The notes: generated by a model not told the origin, from the sequence alone. Positions 26,678-35,470 are shown, counted from the stretch's first letter. The stretch is DNA of 64,000 nucleotides from a candidate division BRC1 bacterium HGW-BRC1-1 (GCA_002842095.1 PHCB01000005.1:62001-126000); one strand, 5' to 3'. Program-made: numbers and translations.

Positions 26678-28255
26678 ATGATGACCCGACAGAAAAAGAT
26701 GAGAACTTTTCAAACCATAGCTGCCCTGATGGCGTTCCTCGCGATCTTCGCTGCGCCCGCCCATTCGCAGACGACGCCTGATTACGATCGTATGAAGAAC
26801 ATGTCGCGCGAAGAACGGATCAAAGCACATCAGGAACGCATCGAAAAAATTATCAAAGAAACCCGCGAGCGCCAACAGAAGGAAGCCGAGGAGCAGAAGG
26901 CAAAAAAGGCTGAAGAATCCAAAGAGCCCGCCACTGCAAACCCGACGCCTCTGACCGGTCTTCCAACCCAGGGCCAGAAACCCGGCACTGCGCTTCCCAC
27001 CGGACCGGTGCAGCCCATCGCCGCCCAGCCGGATCAGGGTAAAAAAGGGCCGCCGCCCCCTCAAGCCGCTCCCCCTCCCCAGGCCGCCCGGAGTTCATCC
27101 CGTGCGTTGCTCTACATGAAACCGTTCGACACCGTGGTCAATACCGGCGAGGTTTTCACCACCGAGATCATAGCCGACAGCCGCGACGGCAGCGTCGATC
27201 ACCTCGCGCTGCGGCTTGATTACCCACCGTCGCTCCTCAATCCTTTGGCCATCGACGTCTCACCCCTCGCATCCCTCGTGGACGAAGACGTGCAGTACGA
27301 CACCAACCCTGCGGAAGGGTTCGTCGCCATCAGCGCCCCCCTCACCGGCCCGACAAAAATGAATTCCCAGGTCCTCGCGATCGTTTATTGGGAAGCGCTC
27401 CAACCCACCGAAACCGCAGAAATCCGATTCGGATTCGGCGAGAAACCCGATACCGCCCTTCTTTTGTCAGGCAAAAGCGTATTAGGCACCGAGGGAGGCT
27501 CATCTGACGGCGTAATTCACAGCAACGTCATCATCCGTAGCCTTCGCAACAAGCCGATCGCTCAGAAGGCCGGCAACAAAGGCCTACTCGTTGCCTCCTC
27601 CCGCCTCACCCCGCCGACTTCCGGGTTGGAACTCGCCCTCTCAACCGAGAAAAGATCCGCTCGTGCCGGCGAGAAGTTCAGCGTGGAGGTAGATCTCCGA
27701 AACCCCGATCTTCTCCCCTTCAACCATCTGATGCTTTATCTTCAGTTCGACCCCAACGTGCTTGAAGTCGTGGACACCGACCGCGGCAACTGGTCGCGCG
27801 ATGGCATCAACATCCTCGACGCCTTCGCCCACGAAGATTTCCCCTTCGACTTTCACAAACAAAACATGGCCGACAATAAATCCGGCGAAATCATCTACGA
27901 TGTGGCCCGCGAACTCGATCCTGTTCGAGCAACCGGCCCGGTGGCCCGCATCACCTTCCGCGCTCTCAAAACCTCACCTCGCACGGACATCGTTCTGGTA
28001 CGCAACCAACCCGGCATCTCGCCCACCTCCGACATTCAGTATCTCCAGCAATCGGTGTTGAAAGACCGCCCCTCCGAAGCCGCCCCCCTCGATGGATTGG
28101 CCATGCAGATTCTCCCGAAAAACGCTGCAACGGCAGGGGCCAATTCTCAGGACGGGAACGAAACCAATTCCAACGGTTTCGAAGAAGAGAATGATTCCCC
28201 TTCGGAACCTCGTGGCATCGTGCTGCAAGCGGGAACAATTCGCAGGAACCGATAA
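26678..28255 (+). CDS. Secreted protein with two cohesin-like domains
   Basis: 525 residues. A signal peptide (TIAALMAFLAIFAAPAHSQ) precedes a charged helix rich in Glu, Lys and Arg (about residues 35-90) and a Pro/Gln linker. Two beta-sandwich regions follow. The first, about 145-290, has FDTVVNTGEVFTTEIIAD and LALRLDYPPSLL. The second, about 320-460, has KRSARAGEKFSVEVDLRNP and LMLYLQFDPNVLEVVD. Both carry the strand pattern of cohesin/CBM-like domains. No dockerin or other cellulosome gene is here, so it is more likely an extracellular or envelope adhesion or scaffold protein. It is followed after 30 bases by a small secreted-protein gene. The start at 26678 is chosen; an ATG at 26699 also fits. 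Confidence 0.65.
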   Translation: MMTRQKKMRTFQTIAALMAFLAIFAAPAHSQTTPDYDRMKNMSREERIKAHQERIEKIIKETRERQQKEAEEQKAKKAEESKEPATANPTPLTGLPTQGQKPGTALPTGPVQPIAAQPDQGKKGPPPPQAAPPPQAARSSSRALLYMKPFDTVVNTGEVFTTEIIADSRDGSVDHLALRLDYPPSLLNPLAIDVSPLASLVDEDVQYDTNPAEGFVAISAPLTGPTKMNSQVLAIVYWEALQPTETAEIRFGFGEKPDTALLLSGKSVLGTEGGSSDGVIHSNVIIRSLRNKPIAQKAGNKGLLVASSRLTPPTSGLELALSTEKRSARAGEKFSVEVDLRNPDLLPFNHLMLYLQFDPNVLEVVDTDRGNWSRDGINILDAFAHEDFPFDFHKQNMADNKSGEIIYDVARELDPVRATGPVARITFRALKTSPRTDIVLVRNQPGISPTSDIQYLQQSVLKDRPSEAAPLDGLAMQILPKNAATAGANSQDGNETNSNGFEEENDSPSEPRGIVLQAGTIRRNR

Positions 28256-28285
28256 CGAACCAGTCCGAACCGGAAGGAGCACCCC

Positions 28286-28582
28286 TTGAAACACATCATC
28301 GCAGCCTTTTCTCTCATTGCCGCTTTGGGATTTTCCGACGCCGCAACCGTGCAAGCGCAGGCCCGCTACAACGGAGCCTATCGCTATCCCATGCCGGGCT
28401 ATCGCAACTACGTGGGCTACCCGTATCGGTCCTCGTGGGGTTATCGCATCGATCCGTACTGGTCCTACAGCAGCACGCGCCAGCCCTATGGCTATCAAGG
28501 CGATGGTTCATACTATGGCCTCGGATACAGTAGATATGGTGGTCAGGGAAACAACTACGGCGGCAACTATTGGTATTGGTGA
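28286..28582 (+). CDS. Small secreted Tyr/Gly-rich protein
   Basis: 98 residues from a TTG at 28286, supported by GGAAGGAG ending six bases upstream. The first 24 residues form a signal peptide (IIAAFSLIAALGFSDAATVQA). The mature part is dominated by Tyr, Gly, Arg, Ser and Pro in short repeats such as YGYQGDGSYYG and ends in YWYW. No known domain was recognised. It probably belongs to the same operon as the cohesin-like gene 30 bases upstream. It resembles in composition, but not clearly in sequence, the protein at 62937-63233. An envelope or surface role is inferred. Confidence 0.7.
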   Translation: MKHIIAAFSLIAALGFSDAATVQAQARYNGAYRYPMPGYRNYVGYPYRSSWGYRIDPYWSYSSTRQPYGYQGDGSYYGLGYSRYGGQGNNYGGNYWYW

Positions 28583-28610
28583 GCGGAAATTCTCCGACCG
28601 CCGGACCCTC

Positions 28611-30032
28611 TCAGGCCGATAACAAATTGCCCAACCGCTGCAACGCGGCCCGCGCATAATGGCGCGTATTGCCTGATGAAGCGGCATGGCTGAGTGTGCG
28701 CCAGATATAAGCCGGTCGCCCGTACATCCGCAATAAAGCTCGCCGCCGCCAGACCGTTAACTCGGCGCTGGAAAGTTTGTACGTCCGCACGGCCGCCTGG
28801 CCGTACCCGCCCTTTGTGTGGTCGTCCGACTCAAACAATCCGTCGCGCACCACAATGTCATGGTACTCCGTGCCGGGTAGCGGATAAGCGATGTTGAAAT
28901 CGAAGAAATCAGGATTCAATCGCCGCGTAAAATCCAAAACCGACGCCAAAGTTTCGCGCGTCTCCCAGGGCATGCCGACCACAAAGAACCCGTGAACCTT
29001 CAGCCCGTTACGTCGGCAAACCTCCACCGCCTCAAAGGCCTTCTCCACCCGCGCGCCCTTCTTCATCTTGTCGAGCATGTCCTGGTCACCATGCTCGAAG
29101 CCAAACGCCACCACCCAGCATCCCGCCCGCTTCATCCAATCGGCGCGCTCATCGTCCAGCGTGTCGACCCGTGAATTGCAACCCCAGCGGACCTCAAGTT
29201 TGCGTTCGAGAATCAACCGGCAGAGGTCAATCAGCCACCGCTTGTGCAGCGTAAACGTATCGCCGTGAAAAAGGAAATCGCGTATGCCATGGTCGCGCAC
29301 GCACATTTCAATTTCATCCACCACGTTTTCCACCGTACGCTCGCGCACGCGGTACTCGAACAACGATCCCGCCGGGCAAAAAATGCACTTAGCCGGGCAT
29401 CCCCGCTGGGCATAAATCGCCGCGATACGGCGTCCGTTCTCCGGGCTGCGATATAGATCGAGATTCAACAAATCATACGCGGGCAGAGGCAACTGATCCA
29501 GCGGTTCGATAAGCGGTCGCCCCGCATTGCGCTTCGCGCAACCCTCATCATCGCGCCACACGACACCGCTAATCTCGCTCAGCGGCCTGCCTGAAATAAT
29601 CTCGCCAAAGGTTAGTTCCGGTTCCCCGTCCAGAATCGCATCCAACTCCGGATGCGTCGGCATCATGGCGTCTGCCATAATCGAAACGCTCTCGCCCCGT
29701 GCAAAGGTGCGGACCTGAGCATTGCCCTCACGCGCCAGTTGCAATGCTGCCAGATCCTCTTCCATGGTGTGGGCCGTTGTGTTCACGAGAATAAGAGTCG
29801 GCTTCAGCTTTTCCAGATCGGCCAGATACTCCTCACGTCCCGCCCCCATGGCCGGATAATCGCGCACCCACACCTGCTGTGCCCCCGCCTCCCGTGCCAC
29901 CGAGGCCAGCACCGCCAGTTCCACGGGCGGAAAAACCACGCGCACGGCTTGATCTTCCACCTTCGACTGGCAGCGGTCATCACGCCGGTAAAGCCCCGAC
30001 GGCGGGTTCATCAAAAGAATGCGGTTATCCAT
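28611..30032 (-). CDS. B12-binding-domain radical SAM protein
   Basis: 473 residues from the ATG at 30032, which has AGGA six bases upstream. The N-terminal 150 residues look like a cobalamin-binding Rossmann domain (MNPPSGLYRRDDRC, then TLILVNTTAHTMEEDL). The radical SAM core has RGCPAKCIFCPAG, a CX3CX2C iron-sulfur motif near residue 205, followed by the TIM-barrel pattern FLFHGDTFTLHKRW and HGFFVVGMPWETRE. Such enzymes often methylate or rearrange unactivated carbons. The substrate is unknown. The gene lies head-on to the small secreted-protein gene and is downstream of DUF507 genes. Confidence 0.88.
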   Translation of the reverse strand: MDNRILLMNPPSGLYRRDDRCQSKVEDQAVRVVFPPVELAVLASVAREAGAQQVWVRDYPAMGAGREEYLADLEKLKPTLILVNTTAHTMEEDLAALQLAREGNAQVRTFARGESVSIMADAMMPTHPELDAILDGEPELTFGEIISGRPLSEISGVVWRDDEGCAKRNAGRPLIEPLDQLPLPAYDLLNLDLYRSPENGRRIAAIYAQRGCPAKCIFCPAGSLFEYRVRERTVENVVDEIEMCVRDHGIRDFLFHGDTFTLHKRWLIDLCRLILERKLEVRWGCNSRVDTLDDERADWMKRAGCWVVAFGFEHGDQDMLDKMKKGARVEKAFEAVEVCRRNGLKVHGFFVVGMPWETRETLASVLDFTRRLNPDFFDFNIAYPLPGTEYHDIVVRDGLFESDDHTKGGYGQAAVRTYKLSSAELTVWRRRALLRMYGRPAYIWRTLSHAASSGNTRHYARAALQRLGNLLSA

Positions 30033-30086
30033 GGAGAGTCCTACAACCAACAACGCCGAACCAAGCAAAGATGCCCGGCCATGTCG

Positions 30087-30368
30087 TCAATAAATGTAAT
30101 TCCTGCGACGAGCGATCTCTTCCTTCTTCTGCGAATAAATCGCCTGCCACTCTGCGCTTCCCTGGGGGATCGCACGCTTCATGCTGTCAATCATCTCCAC
30201 CACTTCGCGATCAATCTCTTCCTCAATCTTCAGGTCTGATGCGATCACGCGAGCAATCTCGGCTTCCATCACCAACAAAGACCCGCCGAATTTAACCAGG
30301 TTCTTGCTCACCAGATCCTCTGCGATCTGATGCGCTATAAAAGTAATCCGTTCCTCAGACAGTCGCAT
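30087..30368 (-). CDS. DUF507 family protein, copy A
   Basis: 93 residues, the usual DUF507 size. It begins MRLSEERITFIAHQIAEDLV and ends with KKEEIARRRNYIY; both ends are characteristic. It is wholly helical and probably cytoplasmic. The function of the family is unknown. It lies 42 bases downstream of a second DUF507 gene of the same length, so the pair arose by tandem duplication or is an obligate heteromer. GGGAAAGGG precedes the start. Confidence 0.85.
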   Translation of the reverse strand: MRLSEERITFIAHQIAEDLVSKNLVKFGGSLLVMEAEIARVIASDLKIEEEIDREVVEMIDSMKRAIPQGSAEWQAIYSQKKEEIARRRNYIY

Positions 30369-30410
30369 CTGCTACACCCTTTCCCAACGCCCGAACCAAT
30401 GTTGCGCCCA

Positions 30411-30692
30411 TCAAAGAACGATCTTCTTCTGGCGCGCCAATTCCTTCTTCGTCTTCTGCAACAACGTACTGTAGCTCAATGCCCGCATCATGATGTGCTG
30501 TTGATGCTGCCGCAAAATCGCCTCAGCTTCCTTCTCCAGCTCATCCTCACGGCGCAAATCCTCGAGGATCACACGCCGCACCGCGCCCGATACCTGCTCC
30601 GCAGTCCCCACCATTTCGATGCGCTTCAACGACTTCAACGAAGTCGTAACCTTGCCCGCCAGATACTCCACTTTTTCCGGTTTCAATCTCAT
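30411..30692 (-). CDS. DUF507 family protein, copy B
   Basis: 93 residues, beginning MRLKPEKVEYLAGKVTTSLK and ending KTKKELARQKKIVL. It is the same length as its neighbour at 30087 and has matching start and end motifs, but the middle has diverged strongly. It is all-helical with no signal peptide. GAGGG lies upstream of the ATG. It is encoded 22 bases downstream of yebC and is probably co-transcribed with it. DUF507 proteins have no assigned function. Confidence 0.85.
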   Translation of the reverse strand: MRLKPEKVEYLAGKVTTSLKSLKRIEMVGTAEQVSGAVRRVILEDLRREDELEKEAEAILRQHQQHIMMRALSYSTLLQKTKKELARQKKIVL

Positions 30693-30714
30693 TTGCCGGC
30701 AACCCTCTTTCGCA

Positions 30715-31461
30715 TTATTGCAACAGTTCCATCAGCTCGTCGCTGAGGTCAAAATTCGCACTTACGTTCACCACGTCGTCCAGTTCATCCAGCGCGTTCA
30801 ACAGCTTGACTAACGTCTCACCCTCTTTGCCCTCAACGGCTTTCGTCATGGACGGAATGTTGGCGACCTCGCCAGATTCAACCTTGATGCCCGCCGCTTC
30901 CATCTTCTCGCGCACATCCGCCACGTCATTGGGCGCTGTCTCGATGAGAAAGAAACCATCCTCGGATTTCACGTCCTCGGCACCGGCCTCCAAGCCAGCC
31001 TCCATGACAACGTCCTCGTCCACCCCTTCGGCGGTCACGGTGATGATTCCCTTTTTGCCGAACAGATAGGAGACGCTTCCCACAGCTCCCAGACTTCCGT
31101 TGTACTTCGAGAAAGCGTGGCGAACCTCGCTGGCCGTACGATTGCGATTATCCGTAGCCGTATCGACAAGAATGGCCACACCGCCGGGACCATAGCCCTC
31201 GTACGTGATCTCCTCGTAATCAACCCCGTCCTGCTCGCCCGAACCCTTCTTGACAGCCGACTCAATGTTTCTCAGCGGCATGTTCACATCCTTCGCCGCC
31301 GCGATGGCCGTCCTCAATCGCGGATTTCCCCCAGGGTCGCTCCCACCGGTCTTTGCTGCGATCGTCAATTCCCGGATGATCCGCGTGAAAGCCTTACCCC
31401 GCTTCGCATCCGTCGCAGCCTTCTTGTGCTTGATCGAACTCCATTTTGAATGGCCCGACAT
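30715..31461 (-). CDS. yebC: YebC/PmpR family protein
   Basis: 248 residues, the normal length. The start MSGHSKWSSIKHKKAATDAKR is the highly conserved family N-terminus. It is followed by GGSDPGGNPRLRTAIAAAKDVNMP and the central YEGYGPGGVAILVDTATDNRNRT, split here for brevity. YebC proteins were first described as DNA-binding regulators and have more recently been linked to translation of polyproline stretches. The ATG has GAGGTGG upstream. It heads a run with two DUF507 genes and a radical SAM gene. Confidence 0.95.
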   Translation of the reverse strand: MSGHSKWSSIKHKKAATDAKRGKAFTRIIRELTIAAKTGGSDPGGNPRLRTAIAAAKDVNMPLRNIESAVKKGSGEQDGVDYEEITYEGYGPGGVAILVDTATDNRNRTASEVRHAFSKYNGSLGAVGSVSYLFGKKGIITVTAEGVDEDVVMEAGLEAGAEDVKSEDGFFLIETAPNDVADVREKMEAAGIKVESGEVANIPSMTKAVEGKEGETLVKLLNALDELDDVVNVSANFDLSDELMELLQ

Positions 31462-31581
31462 CGTACCACCTCGCTCTCACTTCACCAGAATGTTCACAAT
31501 AGCATAACGGAAAAAAACCCCGTCATTCGTCACACAATGCTCAAGAACAATATCACACAAGCCCCACCCACCCCCACCCTT

Positions 31582-31608
31582 GTCCATTTCGTCCATATCG
31601 TCCATCCG
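31582..31608. repeat. Nine-nucleotide tandem repeat, three units
   Basis: Three units GTCCATTTC, GTCCATATC and GTCCATCCG run without a gap between yebC and the tmRNA gene. On the minus strand each unit contains ATGGAC. A similar period-9 array with ATGGGA units is at 56405-56431. Confidence 0.6.
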
Positions 31609-31679
31609 CTCCCCCGCGAACAATACTCCCCCCCTCGCTGTATTTCCCACCAGCTCGATCCAACGGCTGCACCACCTGT

Positions 31680-32117
31680 GGGGGCGTAACGGCTTCGACG
31701 GTGAACGCTGGAGGAGAGGCTGCAAGCCGGGGCGCATACTAACCCCGTCAAAAAGTGTGCAACGGCAATTAACTGCCAACGATAATCTCGCACTCGCTGC
31801 CTAACTAAACCTTAGCGCAGCGATGTCCGCCGTCGGGTCGCCTGAATCCGACGGGCCGGGCATCGACCCCCTCAGGCTGGCTTAGGTGCGCGGCCCGCGC
31901 ACCCGAGTGAGATCATGGGCTGGTTTGCAAGGCGCGCCCGTCGGACGGCGTTCCACCGCGAATGAGATACGATTGGCCGGACCCCTCATCCCCCAAACCC
32001 GGGTAACCGGGCGCAAGGTTTAAGGACGAAAGCCCCTCTTAAATAGCCCGACTACGCTTGTAGACGCCGCTCAAACAGGTTCTTCGGACGCGGGTTCGAC
32101 TCCCGCCGCCTCCACCA
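31680..32117 (+). ncRNA. ssrA: tmRNA (SsrA)
   Basis: The 5' end GGGGGCGTAACGGCTTCGAC and the 3' end with a T-arm-like GGGTTCGACTCCC followed by CGCCTCCACCA are classic. The acceptor stem pairs 31680-31686 with 32107-32113 and includes the G3-U70 wobble required for alanine charging; CCA is encoded. The tag reading frame starts at GCC 31775 and ends at the TAA 31802-31804, giving ANDNLALAA. At about 438 nt the gene is longer than the usual 350-400, with GC-rich hairpin or pseudoknot segments between 31815 and 32060. It works with SmpB (16818-17285) to release stalled ribosomes and tag the peptide for proteolysis. Confidence 0.95.
31775..31804 (+). other. tmRNA tag peptide frame (ANDNLALAA)
   Basis: Nine codons from GCC to GCC followed by TAA encode A-N-D-N-L-A-L-A-A. 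The LALAA end fits recognition by ClpXP-type proteases; the common version is YALAA. Confidence 0.9.
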
Positions 32118-32306
32118 TTTTCGCTTTATGCGCCAAAAGCTCTGAACAGCGCGGTCCCCCACCTTAAACTTTGCAGAGATATCAAACTTCTGCGCATGTA
32201 CATTAATCGGAGAAACGGGTATTTCAGGCCTCCGAGCTGGGACCCGTTCTTCGCGTCCTTCGCATAATTAATGGTCACATAGTGGTTCTTTGCAGGGAGA
32301 GCATCG
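32118..32306. other. Intergenic region between tmRNA and ADP-ribosylglycohydrolase
   Basis: 189 bases without a recognised gene. A perfect 7-bp inverted repeat AACGGGT (32214-32220) and ACCCGTT (32242-32248) encloses a 21-nt loop. No clear promoter or attachment-site duplication of the tmRNA 3' end was seen. Confidence 0.5.
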
Positions 32307-33278
32307 TTGTCCAAAATTAAAGGCACACGTACAGGTGGAACCGGTTTGTCCCGTGCCCAAGGTTGCCTTATGGGTCAGTTTGCCGGGGATGCGCTCGGCA
32401 GTTTGGTTGAGTTCGAATCGCCGGAAGATATCCTTGAAGAATATCCTGACGGAGTCCGCGAGTTGGCCGATGGCGGCGTGTGGGAGACCATCGCCGGGCA
32501 GCCTACGGATGACTCCGAGATGGCGTTGCTGTTGGCGCGAATGCTGGTTGAGCGCAAAACGTACGATGCCAATGTGGCTTTCAAGGCCTATGAGTACTGG
32601 CTCGAATCCGACCCTTTTGACTGCGGAGGAACCATACGCGCAGCGCTGCGGGGAAGGTTGAAACTGGACAGTCAGGCTAACGGTGCGATGATGCGGGTCA
32701 GTCCGCTGGGTATCTTCGGCGCCAACTACTCTCTGGAACAGGTTGCCGAGTGGGCCCGCCAGGACGCTGCGTTGACTCATCCAAATCCCGTCTGCCAGCA
32801 GGCCAATGCGCTTTTCGTCATGGCGATTGCGCACGCAATCAAAGCGGGGTGTGACGCGCAATCTTTGTATCGGGACATCGTTGGCTGGGCCAAGGATCTC
32901 AGTATTGACCCAACCCTGATGGACGCCATCATAGGCGCGGCCGACGCTCCCCCGCCCACCTACACCTATCAGCAGGGATGGCTTCTCATCGCCTTCCGTA
33001 ACGCTCTCTGGCAGTTAATCCATGCGCCCAATCTGGAGGAGGGCGTGGTGGACACGGTGATGCGTGGTGGAGACACCGACACCAACGCGGCCATCTGTGG
33101 CGCGCTACTCGGCGCGGTGTACGGCCTCGAGGCCGTTCCCGCCCAATGGGTCGACAAGGTACTAAACTGCCGCCCCCAAGAAGGCCTTCCTGGCGTGCAT
33201 CAGCCCCGCCCCGAATGCTTCTGGCCGGCGGATGCGCTGGAATTGGCGACCCAACTCATATCCACAGGAATCGATTAA
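32307..33278 (+). CDS. ADP-ribosylglycohydrolase family protein
   Basis: 323 residues from a TTG at 32307, supported by GGGAG ending about six bases upstream. Family motifs are GQFAGDALGSLVEF near residue 24, PTDDSEMAL near 65 (first magnesium-binding acidic cluster), and RGGDTDTNAAICGALLGA near 250 (second metal cluster). Such enzymes remove ADP-ribose from Arg or Ser residues of proteins or from DNA. No ADP-ribosyltransferase gene is nearby, so the substrate is unknown. It is followed by a GGCT-like gene after about 150 bases. Confidence 0.88.
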   Translation: MSKIKGTRTGGTGLSRAQGCLMGQFAGDALGSLVEFESPEDILEEYPDGVRELADGGVWETIAGQPTDDSEMALLLARMLVERKTYDANVAFKAYEYWLESDPFDCGGTIRAALRGRLKLDSQANGAMMRVSPLGIFGANYSLEQVAEWARQDAALTHPNPVCQQANALFVMAIAHAIKAGCDAQSLYRDIVGWAKDLSIDPTLMDAIIGAADAPPPTYTYQQGWLLIAFRNALWQLIHAPNLEEGVVDTVMRGGDTDTNAAICGALLGAVYGLEAVPAQWVDKVLNCRPQEGLPGVHQPRPECFWPADALELATQLISTGID

Positions 33279-33432
33279 AAGGACATTCGTCACAACGCTT
33301 GTCCGCGTACCCGCCCCTCTGAAAACTGTTAGATGTTGCGTGAACCTGCCCCAACAACAAATTCCCCGGTATAGGCCATAGACACTCGATGAGATTACAC
33401 GCATCGTGAACACACCAAAACCGGGGGTATCA

Positions 33433-33942
33433 ATGCAGAAGAATACAAATCACGACGACACAACCGAGAGCATTATCCGAATTTTCGTCTATGGAACCCT
33501 GAAGCGCGGCCATGCAAATCATCGCCTGTGCGCCCATGCCCGCAGCATCGAACCAGCCGCGGTTTGGGGGCGCCTTTACCACCTTCACTGGGGCATCCCG
33601 AGGGTCGAAGTCCCCGAGGAGACCATTCTCGCCCAAGGCACCGATGACCCGTTAGCCGACGCTCGCGCGCAGCAGCGGACAAGTGAGCCTGAATTCAACC
33701 GCCCTGTCGGCGACTGGGATCTCGTCCATGGGGAAATGGTGACTTTCGCCGATTCATCGCGTGACCTGCCACCCATCGACCGTCTGGAAGGATTCCATCC
33801 AGACCGCGAAGGCAATTTCTATGAGCGGGTTTTGGTCTCTGCAAAGTGTGGATCGACGACACTCCCCGTCTGGATCTACTGGATGCAAAATCCGACCGAC
33901 TGCGAGAGAGTTGCCAATGGCAAATGGTGCGATCATCTGTAG
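33433..33942 (+). CDS. Gamma-glutamylcyclotransferase-like (AIG2/GGCT fold) protein
   Basis: 169 residues from the ATG at 33433, which has GGGGG a few bases upstream; a GTG at 33406 would add nine residues. The motif IRIFVYGTLKRGHANHRL is the substrate-binding loop of the GGCT/AIG2 fold. PIDRLEGFHPDREGNFYERV carries the conserved Glu and the end of the barrel. Members cyclise gamma-glutamyl amines or related conjugates. The middle contains an insertion of about 25 residues (around TDDPLADARAQQRTSEPE). It is a cytoplasmic enzyme of unknown substrate. Confidence 0.82.
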   Translation: MQKNTNHDDTTESIIRIFVYGTLKRGHANHRLCAHARSIEPAAVWGRLYHLHWGIPRVEVPEETILAQGTDDPLADARAQQRTSEPEFNRPVGDWDLVHGEMVTFADSSRDLPPIDRLEGFHPDREGNFYERVLVSAKCGSTTLPVWIYWMQNPTDCERVANGKWCDHL

Positions 33943-34030
33943 ACTTTTGCACTCAACCAAGTTCTCTCTCAAAAATGAAATGTCGTCCAACGAACCCACC
34001 GCCAAAACGCATCTGGAGATGTGAACGAAA

Positions 34031-35470
34031 TTGTCGCCCATTAAAGCGCCGAAAAATTACACCATAAAGCCTTACCACGGCATTCTGGTGGTATATTTCG
34101 TGCTGGCTTTGGGGACGCTGTTCGCGTGGCGGGCCGTGGGGGTCAACGGGGTTATCGGGGATGAGCCCCATTATCTGGTGATGGCGTCCGGCTGGGCGCG
34201 CCATGGGGTGCTGGAGCAGACCCTGCCTTATCTCGACGAGTTTCAGAATCAGGAAATCTATCCGGGAGGGTGGGTGCCGCGCGATGCGGTGCCGACGCCG
34301 GAGATCACCCACGCGCTGCAGGGACCCCGGGGGCTTTACAATATCCATAACATCGGACTGCCACTTCTCCTGTCAGCACCCTTCGGGATGAGCGGAGTGC
34401 TCGGGGCCAGGTTGTTTATGATACTACTGGGCTCCTTCGCCGTGGCAGTGAGTTGGCGCTTGATCGGATATTTTACGCGAAATCCCGACGTGCAGTTCTT
34501 GTGTGCGGCGAGCCTTTGCTGGGCACTGCCCCTCGTCCCGGCCGCGAATCAGATCTACCCCGACTTGCTGGCAGGGACCATTTTGCTATATTGCCTGCCC
34601 CACGTGATGTGGACAGAATTGCGGCCCGGCCTGCGGCAAACAATATGGATGGCTTTGCTGTTGAGCTTCCTTCCATGGCTTCAAGTCAAGTATGCGCTGC
34701 CAGCGCTTATCGTAATGGCAGCATTAGTCGTGCAAAGCCTGCAAAGAGAACAGGTTGTAAAGCGAGTTATTGCAATAATTGGAATTGCAACGGTTTGCGC
34801 TGTTCCCCTGGCGCTTTACAATAATCACGCTTTCGGCAAGTTTACCGGCCCTTACAACGGGCTTGGGTTCGAGATCAACCGAACCTCCCTCATGGTTTTC
34901 CATGGGCTTTTCATCGACCAAAACCAGGGATTTCTCATGCAGAATCCCATTCATTGGGTGGGCGTGGCCGCCGTTGGAATGCAACTGGCGCGTCACCCGA
35001 AAAGAACCCTTCTATGGGCAGTAGTCTTTTTGTCGCTCCTGCTGCCCAACGCCATGCACCCCAACTGGTACGGCGGACAAAGCTTCTCGGGCCGTTTCGG
35101 TTGGGCCGCCACGCTGGTTTTCTGGATCCCTACGTTGGCGGGCCTTACAGCGTTGGCGGAGAATCAACGGCACGTCTTTAAGGGAATTATTTCAGCATCG
35201 TTGCTTTTGCAAGCAACTTGGCTGATGCTTATTATGACGGATGCAGTCGAGCTATATAACCGCTCTGTCCATACACACCTTTCCTATTATTCCATGCTCA
35301 ACGCTCCCATCCACGCGATCCTGCCCGCCCTCTATAATGTGACCTGGGCATACCGCTATCCGCCCAATTGGGTTTGGGCGTTTATCTTACTTGGTGTTTT
35401 TGCGTGCGGGTTCCGTTGGGCTGTAGCCCATCCAGCGAAAACCATCGACCTCAAGAATCATCCTGCCTGA
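34031..35470 (+). CDS. Polytopic membrane protein, GT-C glycosyltransferase-like
   Basis: 479 residues with about ten to twelve transmembrane segments. After the first helix the periplasmic loop contains GVIGDEPHYLVMASGW, the Asp-Glu-containing loop of GT-C enzymes such as ArnT and PMT family members. The rest has no signature I can name. The start is a TTG at 34031; a GGAG lies 12 bases upstream, farther than ideal, so the exact start is uncertain. The 3' end overlaps the convergent MFS gene by 13 bases. It is probably an envelope glycosyltransferase using polyprenyl-linked sugars; this is inferred from fold only. Confidence 0.7.
   Translation: MSPIKAPKNYTIKPYHGILVVYFVLALGTLFAWRAVGVNGVIGDEPHYLVMASGWARHGVLEQTLPYLDEFQNQEIYPGGWVPRDAVPTPEITHALQGPRGLYNIHNIGLPLLLSAPFGMSGVLGARLFMILLGSFAVAVSWRLIGYFTRNPDVQFLCAASLCWALPLVPAANQIYPDLLAGTILLYCLPHVMWTELRPGLRQTIWMALLLSFLPWLQVKYALPALIVMAALVVQSLQREQVVKRVIAIIGIATVCAVPLALYNNHAFGKFTGPYNGLGFEINRTSLMVFHGLFIDQNQGFLMQNPIHWVGVAAVGMQLARHPKRTLLWAVVFLSLLLPNAMHPNWYGGQSFSGRFGWAATLVFWIPTLAGLTALAENQRHVFKGIISASLLLQATWLMLIMTDAVELYNRSVHTHLSYYSMLNAPIHAILPALYNVTWAYRYPPNWVWAFILLGVFACGFRWAVAHPAKTIDLKNHPA

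Noticed and set aside
31680-33942. Integrative element inserted at the tmRNA gene
   Set aside because: No integrase, no repeated copy of the tmRNA 3' end and no phage or plasmid gene could be found downstream.
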